Positions 7,518-16,055 of a DNA stretch of 36,347 nt are shown here, in pieces; within the stretch, counting starts at the first letter, position 1, and each line of letters starts with the position of its first letter. Location of the stretch: the NCBI GenBank assembly GCA_910588795.1, contig CAJURI010000021.1, positions 1 through 36,347 of the forward strand. The letters run 5' to 3'. The translations under genes were made by a program, and so were the position numbers. The notes below the pieces were generated by a model, which was given only the letters and a program-made list of their open reading frames with translations, was not told where the DNA came from and ran no database searches. Origin of the DNA: an uncultured Duncaniella sp. Lineage in GTDB: Bacteria > Bacteroidota > Bacteroidia > Bacteroidales > Muribaculaceae.

Positions 7518-8954
7518 TTATTCTAAGTCTGGGTTTTGATCTATCTTGTTTGAATGGGCCTTGATCTCTTCATCGGGTATCGGCCAGCAGTACTGGTTGG
7601 CGCTGAAGTTGACATCCGGCTTGAGGGTATATATCCAAGGGCGTCCGCCATGCTCGATGCGAACTGCGGCGAACCATGGCGACTCGTTCTCCATGATGAG
7701 TGTCACTACGTATTCCTTGAATATCTCGTCCATGAGCTGCGGGAGGGTCGACACTCCTGTTATGGCGGGGACTACGGGATCGGTGTAGGTGGCTCTCATT
7801 TCGTTGAGCTGTGCGAGCGCGCCGCTTATGTCGGAGGGGTTGGTGCGAGCGAGAAGCTCGGCTTTCATGATGTATAGCTCGGCATAGCGGAAGTTGTAGG
7901 AGGTGTATTTGTCGTCCATACCCTCGTAGCGACCGCGGTGGTAGAGCTTGACGGGTATTCCGTCCTTGCGTTGGTCCTGCCATGTCTCGGGGGAGCGTGC
8001 GTTGCCGAATGTCACTGCGTAGCGTGGGTCGGCTTCCAGCCATTCCTGTGGTATTTCGGTGAACTCGTTGTTGTAGTATAGCCCGTAGGAGTAGGTGAAT
8101 TCGGAGTAGGAGAAGCTTGAGCCGTCGCCGAGATAGCGGCCGAAGAGGAGCTCTTCGGAATCCCATGCTTTATCGTAGAGGTCGGCGAGAACAGGCTCCA
8201 TCCTGAACTTTGCGGGGGCATTCGAGAGGATGTCGTTGACCAGGATGAGCGCGTCGGCATAGTCTCCGTCCCATCCCCGGTAGAGGAGGAGCTTGGCGTG
8301 CATTGCCTGGGCAAACTGCTTTGAGACATGCCTGGGGTTGTTGAAGTCGGGAAGGTATTTTTCGGCAAACTCAAGGTCGTCGATTATCCTTTTGTAGCTG
8401 TCGCCGACGGAGATTCTTTCGGTCATGAGGTTGGAGAGTTCGGCAGGTTTGTCGCGGTAGATGAGACCGTAGGGGGAGTCGGCCGGGTCGAACCAGTGGG
8501 CGAATCCCCACATGAGGTGCAGGAACGCGTATCCACGGAAGAACCTGGCCTCGGCAAGGAGTGCGTTCTTGGCTGCTGCATTCGGATAGCGGTCGTCGGC
8601 GAGTCCTGTTATGCCTGTTATAGCTGCGTTGGTTGCGTTGACCACGTCGTACCATGACTTCCAAATCCCGGCAGTGTTATTGTTGGTCTGGGTGTATGCC
8701 ATATTTATCATCATGGAATTGTAGTTCCACAGTCCTGCCATATCATGCCATTTTCCATAGAGGTCTCCGCCGAGGCTGCTGTTGGCTATATAGCGTCCGT
8801 AGATACCGTTGACAAGATTTTTGGCTCCGGTGTAGTTGAGCGCGGCGTTGTCGATGGTGAGCTGGTGTTCCGGCTGCTCTGTGAGAAAGTCCTCGCAGGA
8901 AGTGACGGTTGCCGCCATTCCGAGCAGCAGGGGGAGAATATATGATTTCTTCAT
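7518..8954 (-). CDS. SusD/RagB-family surface lipoprotein
   Basis: SusD-like proteins sit as a lid on a SusC-type receptor and capture the ligand outside the cell. The 478-residue protein has a lipobox TVTSC (Cys20) followed by EDFLTEQPE, a typical SusD start, and the helical TPR-like core with the segments NALLAEARFFRGYAFLHLMW and NFRYAELYIMKAELLART that mark the family. It ends with the canonical YCWPIPDEEI near the C-terminus. It begins 12 bases after susC, in the same operon. The locus carries no glycoside hydrolase, peptidase or hybrid regulator, so the ligand cannot be predicted. Confidence 0.95.
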   Translation of the reverse strand: MKKSYILPLLLGMAATVTSCEDFLTEQPEHQLTIDNAALNYTGAKNLVNGIYGRYIANSSLGGDLYGKWHDMAGLWNYNSMMINMAYTQTNNNTAGIWKSWYDVVNATNAAITGITGLADDRYPNAAAKNALLAEARFFRGYAFLHLMWGFAHWFDPADSPYGLIYRDKPAELSNLMTERISVGDSYKRIIDDLEFAEKYLPDFNNPRHVSKQFAQAMHAKLLLYRGWDGDYADALILVNDILSNAPAKFRMEPVLADLYDKAWDSEELLFGRYLGDGSSFSYSEFTYSYGLYYNNEFTEIPQEWLEADPRYAVTFGNARSPETWQDQRKDGIPVKLYHRGRYEGMDDKYTSYNFRYAELYIMKAELLARTNPSDISGALAQLNEMRATYTDPVVPAITGVSTLPQLMDEIFKEYVVTLIMENESPWFAAVRIEHGGRPWIYTLKPDVNFSANQYCWPIPDEEIKAHSNKIDQNPDLE

Positions 8955-8966
8955 GATTTTCTAAAG

Positions 8967-11900
8967 TTAGTCAATTGTGAGCTTCAGACCGAAATTGAAA
9001 GTCTTTGCGGCAGGATAGGTGCTGTAGTCAGTGCCTGTGCCGTAGAGCGCGCTTCCGCTTGTGGAGAAGTTGCCCTGTGGGTCCATGCCGGGATATTTGG
9101 TTATTGTGAAGAGGTTGGTTGCCTGGAAGGTGGCTTCGATCCCCTTTATGAGGAAGCCGGAGAACCATTTCCCGGGCAACTTGTAGGAAAGGTTGAGCGC
9201 GCTCAGACGCATATATGATGCATCGTGGAGCCAGCGGTTGGTGAACACGTTGTTCTGTCCCACACCGTAGTGGGTGATGATCGGATATGTGGCACCGGGA
9301 CCTTTCATTGTCCAGCTGTCGAGCACGAGGTTGGGAGCATTGTAGACGTTCACGCCTCCAAACTTTGATGCCTCGCCGTCCCAGAAGCGTTTGCCTCCGA
9401 GAGAGTAGGTGAATGTCATGTTGAACATAAGGCCCTTCCATATGAGAGTGGATCCGAATCCGCCGAATAACTTTGGGTTGGAGGAGCCGAGTATCTTGCG
9501 GTCGCCGTCGGCAGTGATCTTCCCGTCGCCGTTGAGGTCCACGACGTAGACGTCGCCTGCGCCTTCGGTGAATGATGTGGCGCGGTAGTAGTTGGCGGGC
9601 CGTCCTGTGGCTGGGTCCATGGGTTTGAGAGCCCATACTTCCTCGTCGTTTTCATAGAATCGCCCGGCGTCGACATATCCGTAGAATGCACCCAGTTCAC
9701 CCCCTTCTTCGAGCTTGAATGTCTGGTAGGTTCCTCCTCCGAGGAATTTTGTCACACCGTTGAGTTTTTCGAGCCGGCCTTTGTTGTGGGCGGCGTTGAA
9801 GTTGACATCCCATGTGAGGTCCCGGTCACGGAATATGGATACCGTTACGTCAAACTCCACGCCTGTGTTGCTTATCGCGCCTACGTTCTGGCTTGTGGAG
9901 GAGAAGGATGACGATGTCGGCACGGGCCTGTCGGTGATGAGGTTGTCGACGTATTTGCGGTACCATCCGAATGATCCTCGTATGCGGTCGTCGAGGAATC
10001 CGAAGTCAAGACCTATGTCGGTCTGGTTCTGGGATTCCCACTGCAGGAGGTTGTTGCCGAGCGAAGAGGGGTAGGCCCCGGGCTGTCCGTCGTAGGTGTT
10101 TGAGGTGATGTAGCTCGTGTAGTCGTAGTATCCGAGGTTCTGTGAGCCGGTCTTACCGTAGGAAGCGCGTATCTTGGCATAGGAGAGTATCCCTCTGAGC
10201 GGTGACATGAATTCTTCGTTGGATATGATCCATCCGATGGCACCCGAGGGGAAGTAGCCCCACCGCTGGTCCTTACCGAAGCGTGACGATCCGTCGGCGC
10301 GGAATGTGGCTGTGAGGAGGTAGCGGTTGAGGAGCTTGTACTGCACGCGGCCGAATGCCGACACCATCGATGAGTTGTACTTGTTGCTGCTGATGCTGCT
10401 GCGTGTCGCCGCGCTGTTGAGGTTGGTGAGTATGTCGTCGTCAGGATAGTTGGATCCTGCGGCATAGAGGAACTTGCTTGTCTGGCGTTCGAGCGACTGA
10501 CCGACCATGGCTGTGAGGTCGTGGATCCCCATTGTCTTGTAGAATGTGAGGAGGTTGTCCCACATTATCACGGAGTTCTGTGTGGCGCGCTGGTTGCCGG
10601 AGTTGGTGTCTCCCTGGTAGTAGCGGCGGTTGAAGTTGTCGGTGTTGACGTTGGAGTATGTGGCGGTGAGTGTGGAACGGAATTTCAGGAATGGGAAAAT
10701 GTCGTATTCCACGAAGGCGTTTCCGTTGAAGTTCTTGGAGTCGCTGTCGCTCTTGTCGAGGAGCTCGACAAGGGGATTTTTGGTATAGAAGTCGATGGTG
10801 TTGATCTCGCCGTCCTCATTGTACATGGGGTAGTCGGGGCGCATGCGTATGATCTTGTCGATGAGGTTGTCCTTGTTGGATGCGCGGCGGGTGGAAGCGT
10901 CCATGTTGAGCCCGAACTTCACTTGGTCGCTTGCCTTTGCCTCGAAGTTGAAGCGCGCGCCGAAGTAGCGAGAGGTTGATCCTTTCACGATGCCGTCCTG
11001 GTCCTTGAAGTTGACGGATGCGTAGTAGGATGATGTCTTGCTTCCTCCTCGGATCGACACGTTGTAGTCCTGTACGAGAGCGTCCTGGGTCATTGCGTCC
11101 CAGTAGTTGTCATGCCCGTCGTAATAGGCGTTAGGGAGCCATAGGTCGGCAATGTCGCTCATGTCCCATTGCGAAGTGTTGATCTTCTGGTAGCGGTTTA
11201 TGTCCATGTACTTCTTGTTGAAGTATGTGAGACCACCGTTGCGGAATGCCTCTACGAGGTTGGCCTGCTTGGAGAACGCAATGTATTCCTCGGCATTCAT
11301 TGATTTGAATGCGTCGGAGTCGATCTTCTGCCAGCCCATTCTGCCGCTGAACTCTATGGTGGGTTTCATGCCTTCAGATCCGCTTTTTGTGGTGACGATG
11401 ACCACGCCGTTGGCTGCGCGGGATCCGTAGATGGCTGTTGCGGAGGCGTCCTTGAGAATGTCGACGCTTGCGACGTCGTTGAGGTTGAGGTTGTAGAGGG
11501 CGTTGGATACGTCACCGCTGATGGAACTGTTGTATTGCGGGACACCGTCGATGACCCACAGGGGCTGCCCGTCGCCGGAGAGGGATGACTGTCCGCGTAT
11601 GACGACCGACACGGGTGATGTGGGTGATGCGCTTGATATCATGACGTTGACGCCGGCGGCCTTGCCCTGGAGAAGGCTTGATACGCTCGAGGTCATGGGC
11701 GCCATCTCGACGTCGCGTGTGGTGAGGCGCGACACTGATCCTGTGAGGTCCTTGGCTTTGGCTGTTCCGTAGCCGATCACGACTACTTCGTCGAGGTTGC
11801 TTGTGCTGGATGTCAGTGTGATCTCCATCTCCTTGCCTGCTACGGCGGGGACGGTGGCGGTGGTCATGCCCACGTAGCTGACCACGAGCTGGGGATTGCT

Positions 11901-12122
11901 GCGTACGGATGTGTTGTTTGTCAGGGTAAAGCGGCCGTTAATGTCGGTCACTGTTCCGATTTTTGCGTCCTTGAAGCGGACTGTGGCACCGGGGAGCGGT
12001 TCGCCGTCGGTGTCAGTTACTGTACCTGTGATGGTTTCGATAGGCCGGGGTGCTGCGGATGCAGATGCGGGGTCGGAAGTGCCGGCTGAATGTGCCGGGA
12101 AAGTCCCCGGGACTGACCCCAT
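8967..12122 (-). CDS. SusC/RagA TonB-dependent receptor, signal peptide out of frame
   Basis: SusC-type receptors import ligands across the outer membrane using TonB energy. The open frame encodes 1051 residues: a carboxypeptidase-D-like domain (ETITGTVTDTDGEPLPGATV), the TonB-box region EVVVIGYGT, a plug with LLQGKAAGVNV and DASATAIYGSRAANGVV, and a 22-strand-type barrel ending NFGLKLTID. The only ATG in this frame before the domain, at 12122, cuts the signal peptide and leaves no basic N-region. Upstream in the same frame lie VFCSRQKAIAIALIL codons, but no start codon. A proper start, ATG 12196, leads into this frame only if the 8-G run at 12167-12174 had nine Gs, giving 1076 residues. The gene is therefore either phase-off, or the run is miscounted. 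Confidence 0.9.
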   Translation of the reverse strand: MGSVPGTFPAHSAGTSDPASASAAPRPIETITGTVTDTDGEPLPGATVRFKDAKIGTVTDINGRFTLTNNTSVRSNPQLVVSYVGMTTATVPAVAGKEMEITLTSSTSNLDEVVVIGYGTAKAKDLTGSVSRLTTRDVEMAPMTSSVSSLLQGKAAGVNVMISSASPTSPVSVVIRGQSSLSGDGQPLWVIDGVPQYNSSISGDVSNALYNLNLNDVASVDILKDASATAIYGSRAANGVVIVTTKSGSEGMKPTIEFSGRMGWQKIDSDAFKSMNAEEYIAFSKQANLVEAFRNGGLTYFNKKYMDINRYQKINTSQWDMSDIADLWLPNAYYDGHDNYWDAMTQDALVQDYNVSIRGGSKTSSYYASVNFKDQDGIVKGSTSRYFGARFNFEAKASDQVKFGLNMDASTRRASNKDNLIDKIIRMRPDYPMYNEDGEINTIDFYTKNPLVELLDKSDSDSKNFNGNAFVEYDIFPFLKFRSTLTATYSNVNTDNFNRRYYQGDTNSGNQRATQNSVIMWDNLLTFYKTMGIHDLTAMVGQSLERQTSKFLYAAGSNYPDDDILTNLNSAATRSSISSNKYNSSMVSAFGRVQYKLLNRYLLTATFRADGSSRFGKDQRWGYFPSGAIGWIISNEEFMSPLRGILSYAKIRASYGKTGSQNLGYYDYTSYITSNTYDGQPGAYPSSLGNNLLQWESQNQTDIGLDFGFLDDRIRGSFGWYRKYVDNLITDRPVPTSSSFSSTSQNVGAISNTGVEFDVTVSIFRDRDLTWDVNFNAAHNKGRLEKLNGVTKFLGGGTYQTFKLEEGGELGAFYGYVDAGRFYENDEEVWALKPMDPATGRPANYYRATSFTEGAGDVYVVDLNGDGKITADGDRKILGSSNPKLFGGFGSTLIWKGLMFNMTFTYSLGGKRFWDGEASKFGGVNVYNAPNLVLDSWTMKGPGATYPIITHYGVGQNNVFTNRWLHDASYMRLSALNLSYKLPGKWFSGFLIKGIEATFQATNLFTITKYPGMDPQGNFSTSGSALYGTGTDYSTYPAAKTFNFGLKLTID

Positions 12123-12133
12123 AAGAATGAGGG

Positions 12134-12196
12134 CTATAGCAATCGCTTTTTGCCTGCTACAAAATACCCCCCCCGTTTATTAAAAAGTGTAAACAT
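12134..12196 (-). CDS. Phase-off leader frame of susC (20 codons)
   Basis: From ATG 12196, 85-95 bases below the promoter, the frame reads MFTLFNKRGG up to the G run and then YFVAGKKRLL before a TAG. The first ten codons make the basic N-region expected of a SusC signal peptide. With one more G the frame would continue as VFCSRQKAIAIALIL and then the receptor frame. I regard this as the true translation start of susC in an off state, not as an independent peptide. Confidence 0.55.
   Translation of the reverse strand: MFTLFNKRGGYFVAGKKRLL
12167..12174 (-). repeat. 8-base G/C homopolymer at the 5' end of susC
   Basis: Eight Cs on the + strand (Gs in the coding strand) lie ten codons after ATG 12196. 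A run of this kind is prone to slipped-strand mispairing. Eight Gs put the start out of frame with the receptor; nine or six restore it. Confidence 0.85.
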
Positions 12197-12289
12197 TGCT
12201 TTTGAGGGATGAATTGTTAATAATGTGAATGTGATTGGATAGCTGAAAAGTGTTGTATGAACAACTTCAGATGATTGATTGTACGGGTG

Positions 12290-12321
12290 CAAATTTATAA
12301 TAAATAAGATTCTTTTGCAAA
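12290..12321 (-). promoter_or_regulatory. Promoter of the susC-susD-DUF4465 operon
   Basis: On the minus strand, TTTG (12321-12318), 20 bases, then TAAATTTG (12297-12290) match the consensus. Transcription should start near 12283, leaving a leader of about 85-90 bases to ATG 12196. The leader contains the small hairpin GTTGT-TCAT-ACAAC. The distance supports 12196 rather than 12122 as the true start. Confidence 0.8.
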
Positions 12322-12419
12322 AAAAATTAAATTAATTTTAAGTGTTCGATATACACTTTTAATTGTCCGGAGGTTGGGAATGCTGTCTGAGCCGGAGAGT
12401 CGGGCACTTTTTGTGAAAA

Positions 12420-12453
12420 TTTGTGATAATGTCGCGCAGAATTTTTATCTTTG
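12420..12453 (+). promoter_or_regulatory. Promoter of the lipoprotein-yfhO operon
   Basis: TTTG at 12420-12423, a slightly long 22-base spacer and TATCTTTG at 12446-12453, 22 bases before ATG 12476. It is divergent from the susC promoter; the 280-base interval between the two genes holds only these two promoters. Confidence 0.7.
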
Positions 12454-12475
12454 CAACTTCTAATACAATACAGGT

Positions 12476-13030
12476 ATGAGACATATACTGCTATTCATAA
12501 TGCTCGGGGCTGCTCTTGCTGTGGTGCCCGGATGCGGCTCCAAGGGGGGCAATGCCGAAGCCTCGGTGGCTGAGAGCGTCGAGGACCAGAACACGCAGCT
12601 TGCGGCTGCACTGAATGTTGGTGACCTGAGGCATGCCTCGGAGATGGCCGACAGCATGTCGCTGTTTGTCGACGATTTCACTCCTGAGCAGACAGTGCAG
12701 GTGCTCATGGCGTTTCTGTCGGTGCATAACGACGCCGTAGCCAAGGGAGACCGCCGCCGAGACCTCGAGACCCTGCGGAAGTATGTGGATGTGTATGACA
12801 TAGCCGTCGGCGCGAATCCCAATGACACGCGTGCGGCTTTCGCGAAGGCCAAGAAGCTCAATCCGGCTGTCGACTTCGATTCGGTGGCCAGGTCGTTCCG
12901 CGAGCGGCTCTCGCAGTATGACGCCATACAGGACGGCTCGCTTGTGGCAGCGGAGGCTGAACAGGCCGACAGTGCCGCCAAAGACAGCGTGACAGAAGAG
13001 ATACCACTTGAGTTAAGACCGGCAGAATGA
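12476..13030 (+). CDS. Small lipoprotein of unknown function
   Basis: A 184-residue protein with a lipoprotein signal peptide (VVPGC, Cys20). The mature part is helical, with a segment on surveillance of 'units' resembling a degenerate TPR-like repeat (LNVGDLRHASEMADSM, then YDIAVGANPNDTRAAFAKAK), and an acidic, Ala-rich tail. I do not recognise a named family. Its TGA overlaps the ATG of the YfhO gene (ATGA), so the two are translationally coupled and likely act in one envelope process. The start is the first ATG, 22 bases after the -7 box. Confidence 0.8.
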   Translation: MRHILLFIMLGAALAVVPGCGSKGGNAEASVAESVEDQNTQLAAALNVGDLRHASEMADSMSLFVDDFTPEQTVQVLMAFLSVHNDAVAKGDRRRDLETLRKYVDVYDIAVGANPNDTRAAFAKAKKLNPAVDFDSVARSFRERLSQYDAIQDGSLVAAEAEQADSAAKDSVTEEIPLELRPAE

Positions 13031-15543
13031 GCAAGCGCAGCATAATCACATTCCTCGCATGTGTCGCCGTGATAGCGGCGGCCGCATTCGCGTTCTTCTA
13101 TCCCGACGCGAGCCAGGGCAATGAACTGAGGCAGCACGACATGCTTCAGGGTATAGCCAACAGCCATGAGGCCAAGACGTATCTGGAGGCCACTGGGGAG
13201 ACTCCGCGCTGGACTAACGCGCTGTTCTCGGGTATGCCGACGTTCCAGATAAGCGTTGACTATCCGTCGGCCCATCTCTACAGCTGGGTCAACCATGTGA
13301 TGGGTCTGGGGCTCCCGTCGCCGTCGTCGCTCATGGCAATGATGATGATGGGGTTCTTCATAATGCTCATGGCCATGGGTATGCGGTGGTACATAGCCCT
13401 GATAGGAGCTGTCGCCTATGGTTTCTCTACCTATTTTGTCATAATAATCGGAGCCGGACACATATGGAAGTTTGTCACGCTGGCCTATATACCTCCTACC
13501 ATCGGCGGCGTTATACTGTGTTACCGCGGGCGGTATCTTGCCGGGTCTGCCATGGCGGCGTTCTTCGCGATGATGCAGATAGCCAACAACCATGTGCAGA
13601 TGACCTATTATTTCCTCTTCGTGATACTCGGTGTGGTGATAGCCTTCCTTGTGTCGGACTGGAAGGGGGGCAACATAAAGGGGTGGGGCAAGGCCACCGG
13701 CTGCCTCGCTGTGGCCGCGCTGCTGGCTGTGGCCGCCAATATGCCCAATCTGTACAATACGTATGAATACTCCAAGGAGACTATGCGCGGAAGGCATTCC
13801 GAACTGACGCAGCCCGATGCGGCGGAGGGGCAGACCTCTTCGGGTCTTGACAAGGACTATATAACCCAGTACAGCTATCAGCCGTCGGAGACTTTCTCGC
13901 TCCTTATCCCCAACATCAAGGGCGGGGCGTCGGCGCGTCCGGTGCAGGGGCAGTTCAAGGCCATGAACCTCGGCGAGCTTGATGATGCCAAGGGGTACGG
14001 GCAGCTTGAGCAGCAGTATCTGTCGTATATGAGCCAGTACTTCGGCGATCCGGAGGGCACCAACGGCCCTGTCTATGTCGGGGCGTTGATATTTGCTCTC
14101 TTCCTTCTGGGATGTGTGATTGTGAAGGGGCCTCTGAAGTGGGCTTTGGTCGTGCTCACGGTGTTCTCCATATTGCTTGCGTGGGGCAAGCATGCCATGA
14201 CGTTCACTGACATAATGCTGTCGGTGGTGCCGATGTATTCCAAATTCCGCACGGTGGAGAGCATCCTTGTGATAGCTGAGTTCACGATGCCGCTGCTTGC
14301 CGTGATGGCACTTCAGCAGGTGCTCACCACCGAGGGGGCTTATGCCGGATACCGCAAGCCGTTCTGCTGGTGCTTCGGGATCACACTCGGGCTTTGCCTT
14401 ATAGGGTGGCTTGCGCCGGGAGTGTACGGATCGGCCATATCGGAGAATGACCGTATGCTCGACGGCTACATCACCTCGTCGCTTATGCAGCAGGGGTATG
14501 ACAGCGGAACGGCCATGCAGTTCTCGCTCAGCAATCCGTCGATATATTCGGCCGTGGAGTCGCTGCGTTACGGGCTGCTGTCGGCCGATGCGGTGAGAAG
14601 CCTGCTTGTGGCCGGTGCCGGAGGTGTGATCCTCCTGCTCTTCATGCGCGGTAAGCTCAAGGCCACGTGGACAGTGGTGACAATAGGTGTGCTTGTGCTT
14701 GCCGACCTCTACGGCGTCAACAAGCGTTATCTGAGCCATGACAGCTTCGCTCCCAAGCAGCTTACAGTGGGGGCTCCGATAGCCAAGACCCCGGCAGACG
14801 AGATGATACTCAGGGACACTGTGAGGAATTACCGCGTGATGGACATACCGCGCTTCTACAGTGCCGATCCGTCGTACTATCACAAGACCATAGGCGGGTA
14901 TCATGCCGCCAAGCTTACCCGCTATCAGGACCTCATAGACCGGCATCTGTCGCATTTCACCAAGGACACACAGACTGATGCCGACTGGAATGTGCTCAAT
15001 ATGCTCAATGCCCGCTATGTTGTGGGGATGGACGGCACGCCGCTGCTCAATCCCGAGGCCATGGGGAATGCCTGGTGGGTGGACAGGGTGAGCTATGTCG
15101 ACGGTGCTGACGCCGAGATGGACGGGCTTTCGCGTATCAATCCTGCCGTTGAGGCTGTGGCCGACAGAAGTTTCCGCGATGTGCTCGGCGACGGGTCGGC
15201 CGCCGCGCCCGGCGACACGATCTACGAGACCTCCTATGCTCCTGACCGTCTGACCTACAGGGCAAAGAGTGTCAATGGCGGTGTGGCAGTGTTCTCCGAG
15301 GTGTTCTTTCCCTGGGGCTGGGAGGCGACCGTTGACGGCAAGCCGGCTGAGATAGGGCGGGTCAACTATGTGCTGCGCGCGCTCAGGGTTCCGGCCGGAG
15401 AGCATGAGATAGTGATGACGTTTGACCCGAGGTCGCTCCGTACCACCAATGTGCTTGCCACGGTGTCCATTATCCTCATATATATAGCTGCCGCGTCGGC
15501 TGTGTTTGTGGCCGTGCGTCCTAAGAAGAGGCGCGTGAAGTGA
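13027..15543 (+). CDS. YfhO-family membrane protein (GT-C-like)
   Basis: An 838-residue polytopic membrane protein of the YfhO family. In Firmicutes YfhO proteins are GT-C-fold glycosyltransferases that decorate envelope polymers; the Bacteroidota role is unassigned. After the first membrane helix comes RQHDMLQ with an aspartate in the position of the GT-C acidic motif, then TPRWTNALFSGMPTFQ, typical of Bacteroidetes members. About 11-13 membrane helices follow, then a large extracytoplasmic region (about residues 570-800) with the FSEVFFPWGWEATVDGKPA signature, and a last helix with a basic KKRRVK tail. It is coupled to the preceding lipoprotein (ATGA) and to the following gene (TGATG). Confidence 0.9.
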   Translation: MSKRSIITFLACVAVIAAAAFAFFYPDASQGNELRQHDMLQGIANSHEAKTYLEATGETPRWTNALFSGMPTFQISVDYPSAHLYSWVNHVMGLGLPSPSSLMAMMMMGFFIMLMAMGMRWYIALIGAVAYGFSTYFVIIIGAGHIWKFVTLAYIPPTIGGVILCYRGRYLAGSAMAAFFAMMQIANNHVQMTYYFLFVILGVVIAFLVSDWKGGNIKGWGKATGCLAVAALLAVAANMPNLYNTYEYSKETMRGRHSELTQPDAAEGQTSSGLDKDYITQYSYQPSETFSLLIPNIKGGASARPVQGQFKAMNLGELDDAKGYGQLEQQYLSYMSQYFGDPEGTNGPVYVGALIFALFLLGCVIVKGPLKWALVVLTVFSILLAWGKHAMTFTDIMLSVVPMYSKFRTVESILVIAEFTMPLLAVMALQQVLTTEGAYAGYRKPFCWCFGITLGLCLIGWLAPGVYGSAISENDRMLDGYITSSLMQQGYDSGTAMQFSLSNPSIYSAVESLRYGLLSADAVRSLLVAGAGGVILLLFMRGKLKATWTVVTIGVLVLADLYGVNKRYLSHDSFAPKQLTVGAPIAKTPADEMILRDTVRNYRVMDIPRFYSADPSYYHKTIGGYHAAKLTRYQDLIDRHLSHFTKDTQTDADWNVLNMLNARYVVGMDGTPLLNPEAMGNAWWVDRVSYVDGADAEMDGLSRINPAVEAVADRSFRDVLGDGSAAAPGDTIYETSYAPDRLTYRAKSVNGGVAVFSEVFFPWGWEATVDGKPAEIGRVNYVLRALRVPAGEHEIVMTFDPRSLRTTNVLATVSIILIYIAAASAVFVAVRPKKRRVK

Positions 15544-16022
15544 TGGCGGGGGGTGTGGGCCGGTGTGTCATGAGGTGGTGGCGCGGCAAGGGTCACGGTG
15601 TGCATTCACCTTTTGCCTACCGCTTCATACGCAGTGTGCTGCGTGAGCGAGGCTCTTACTATGCGTCAACGGAACTTTCCCGCATGGCTGATCCGAAGTG
15701 GTGCGGCCTGCTGTTTCGCCTTGTGTGCGAGTTTGAGCCGGTGAGTGTGGTGTCGCCGTCATTCACCGGTGAGGAACGCCGGACCATAGCTCTTGCTGAC
15801 AGCCGTGTGGCGTTCGGCATCGGGGGGCGTGAAGGGTGCCTGTCGCTCGAATGCGGCTCCATGACCGTTACCGTGGTGCGGGATGTGTGTGCGTCAGGAC
15901 CGCTGTGGGAGGAGATGAAGGGTGAGATGAGGCATGGCATGGCATTCACTGACGGAAGGAGGGGAGTCCTGGTGCCCCGTCCCGATCTGCCCCGCCAGGA
16001 TTTCGAGACAGCTTTTGCGTGA
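15543..16022 (+). CDS. Short HSPF-motif protein, methyltransferase-related N-terminus
   Basis: A 159-residue protein whose start, MRWWRGKGHGVHSPFAYRFI (from residue 10), is the conserved N-terminal motif of a Bacteroidales family annotated as class I SAM-dependent methyltransferases. The usual SAM-binding glycine motif (E/DxGxG) is not visible, and the protein is shorter than I would expect for a complete enzyme. It may be a specialised or decayed member. ATG 15543 overlaps the YfhO stop by one base; an in-frame GTG lies one codon upstream. A 33-base gap separates it from xerD. Confidence 0.7.
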   Translation: MAGGVGRCVMRWWRGKGHGVHSPFAYRFIRSVLRERGSYYASTELSRMADPKWCGLLFRLVCEFEPVSVVSPSFTGEERRTIALADSRVAFGIGGREGCLSLECGSMTVTVVRDVCASGPLWEEMKGEMRHGMAFTDGRRGVLVPRPDLPRQDFETAFA

Positions 16023-16055
16023 GATTGTTTTGTGGAACTGTTTAACTGAATACCT

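Noticed and set aside
12460..15405. Very long minus-strand open frame (over 900 codons) opposite the lipoprotein and yfhO genes
   Set aside because: Its translation is full of His, Arg and Gly with no domain, and it lies antisense to a clear membrane protein; it is an effect of GC-rich codon use.
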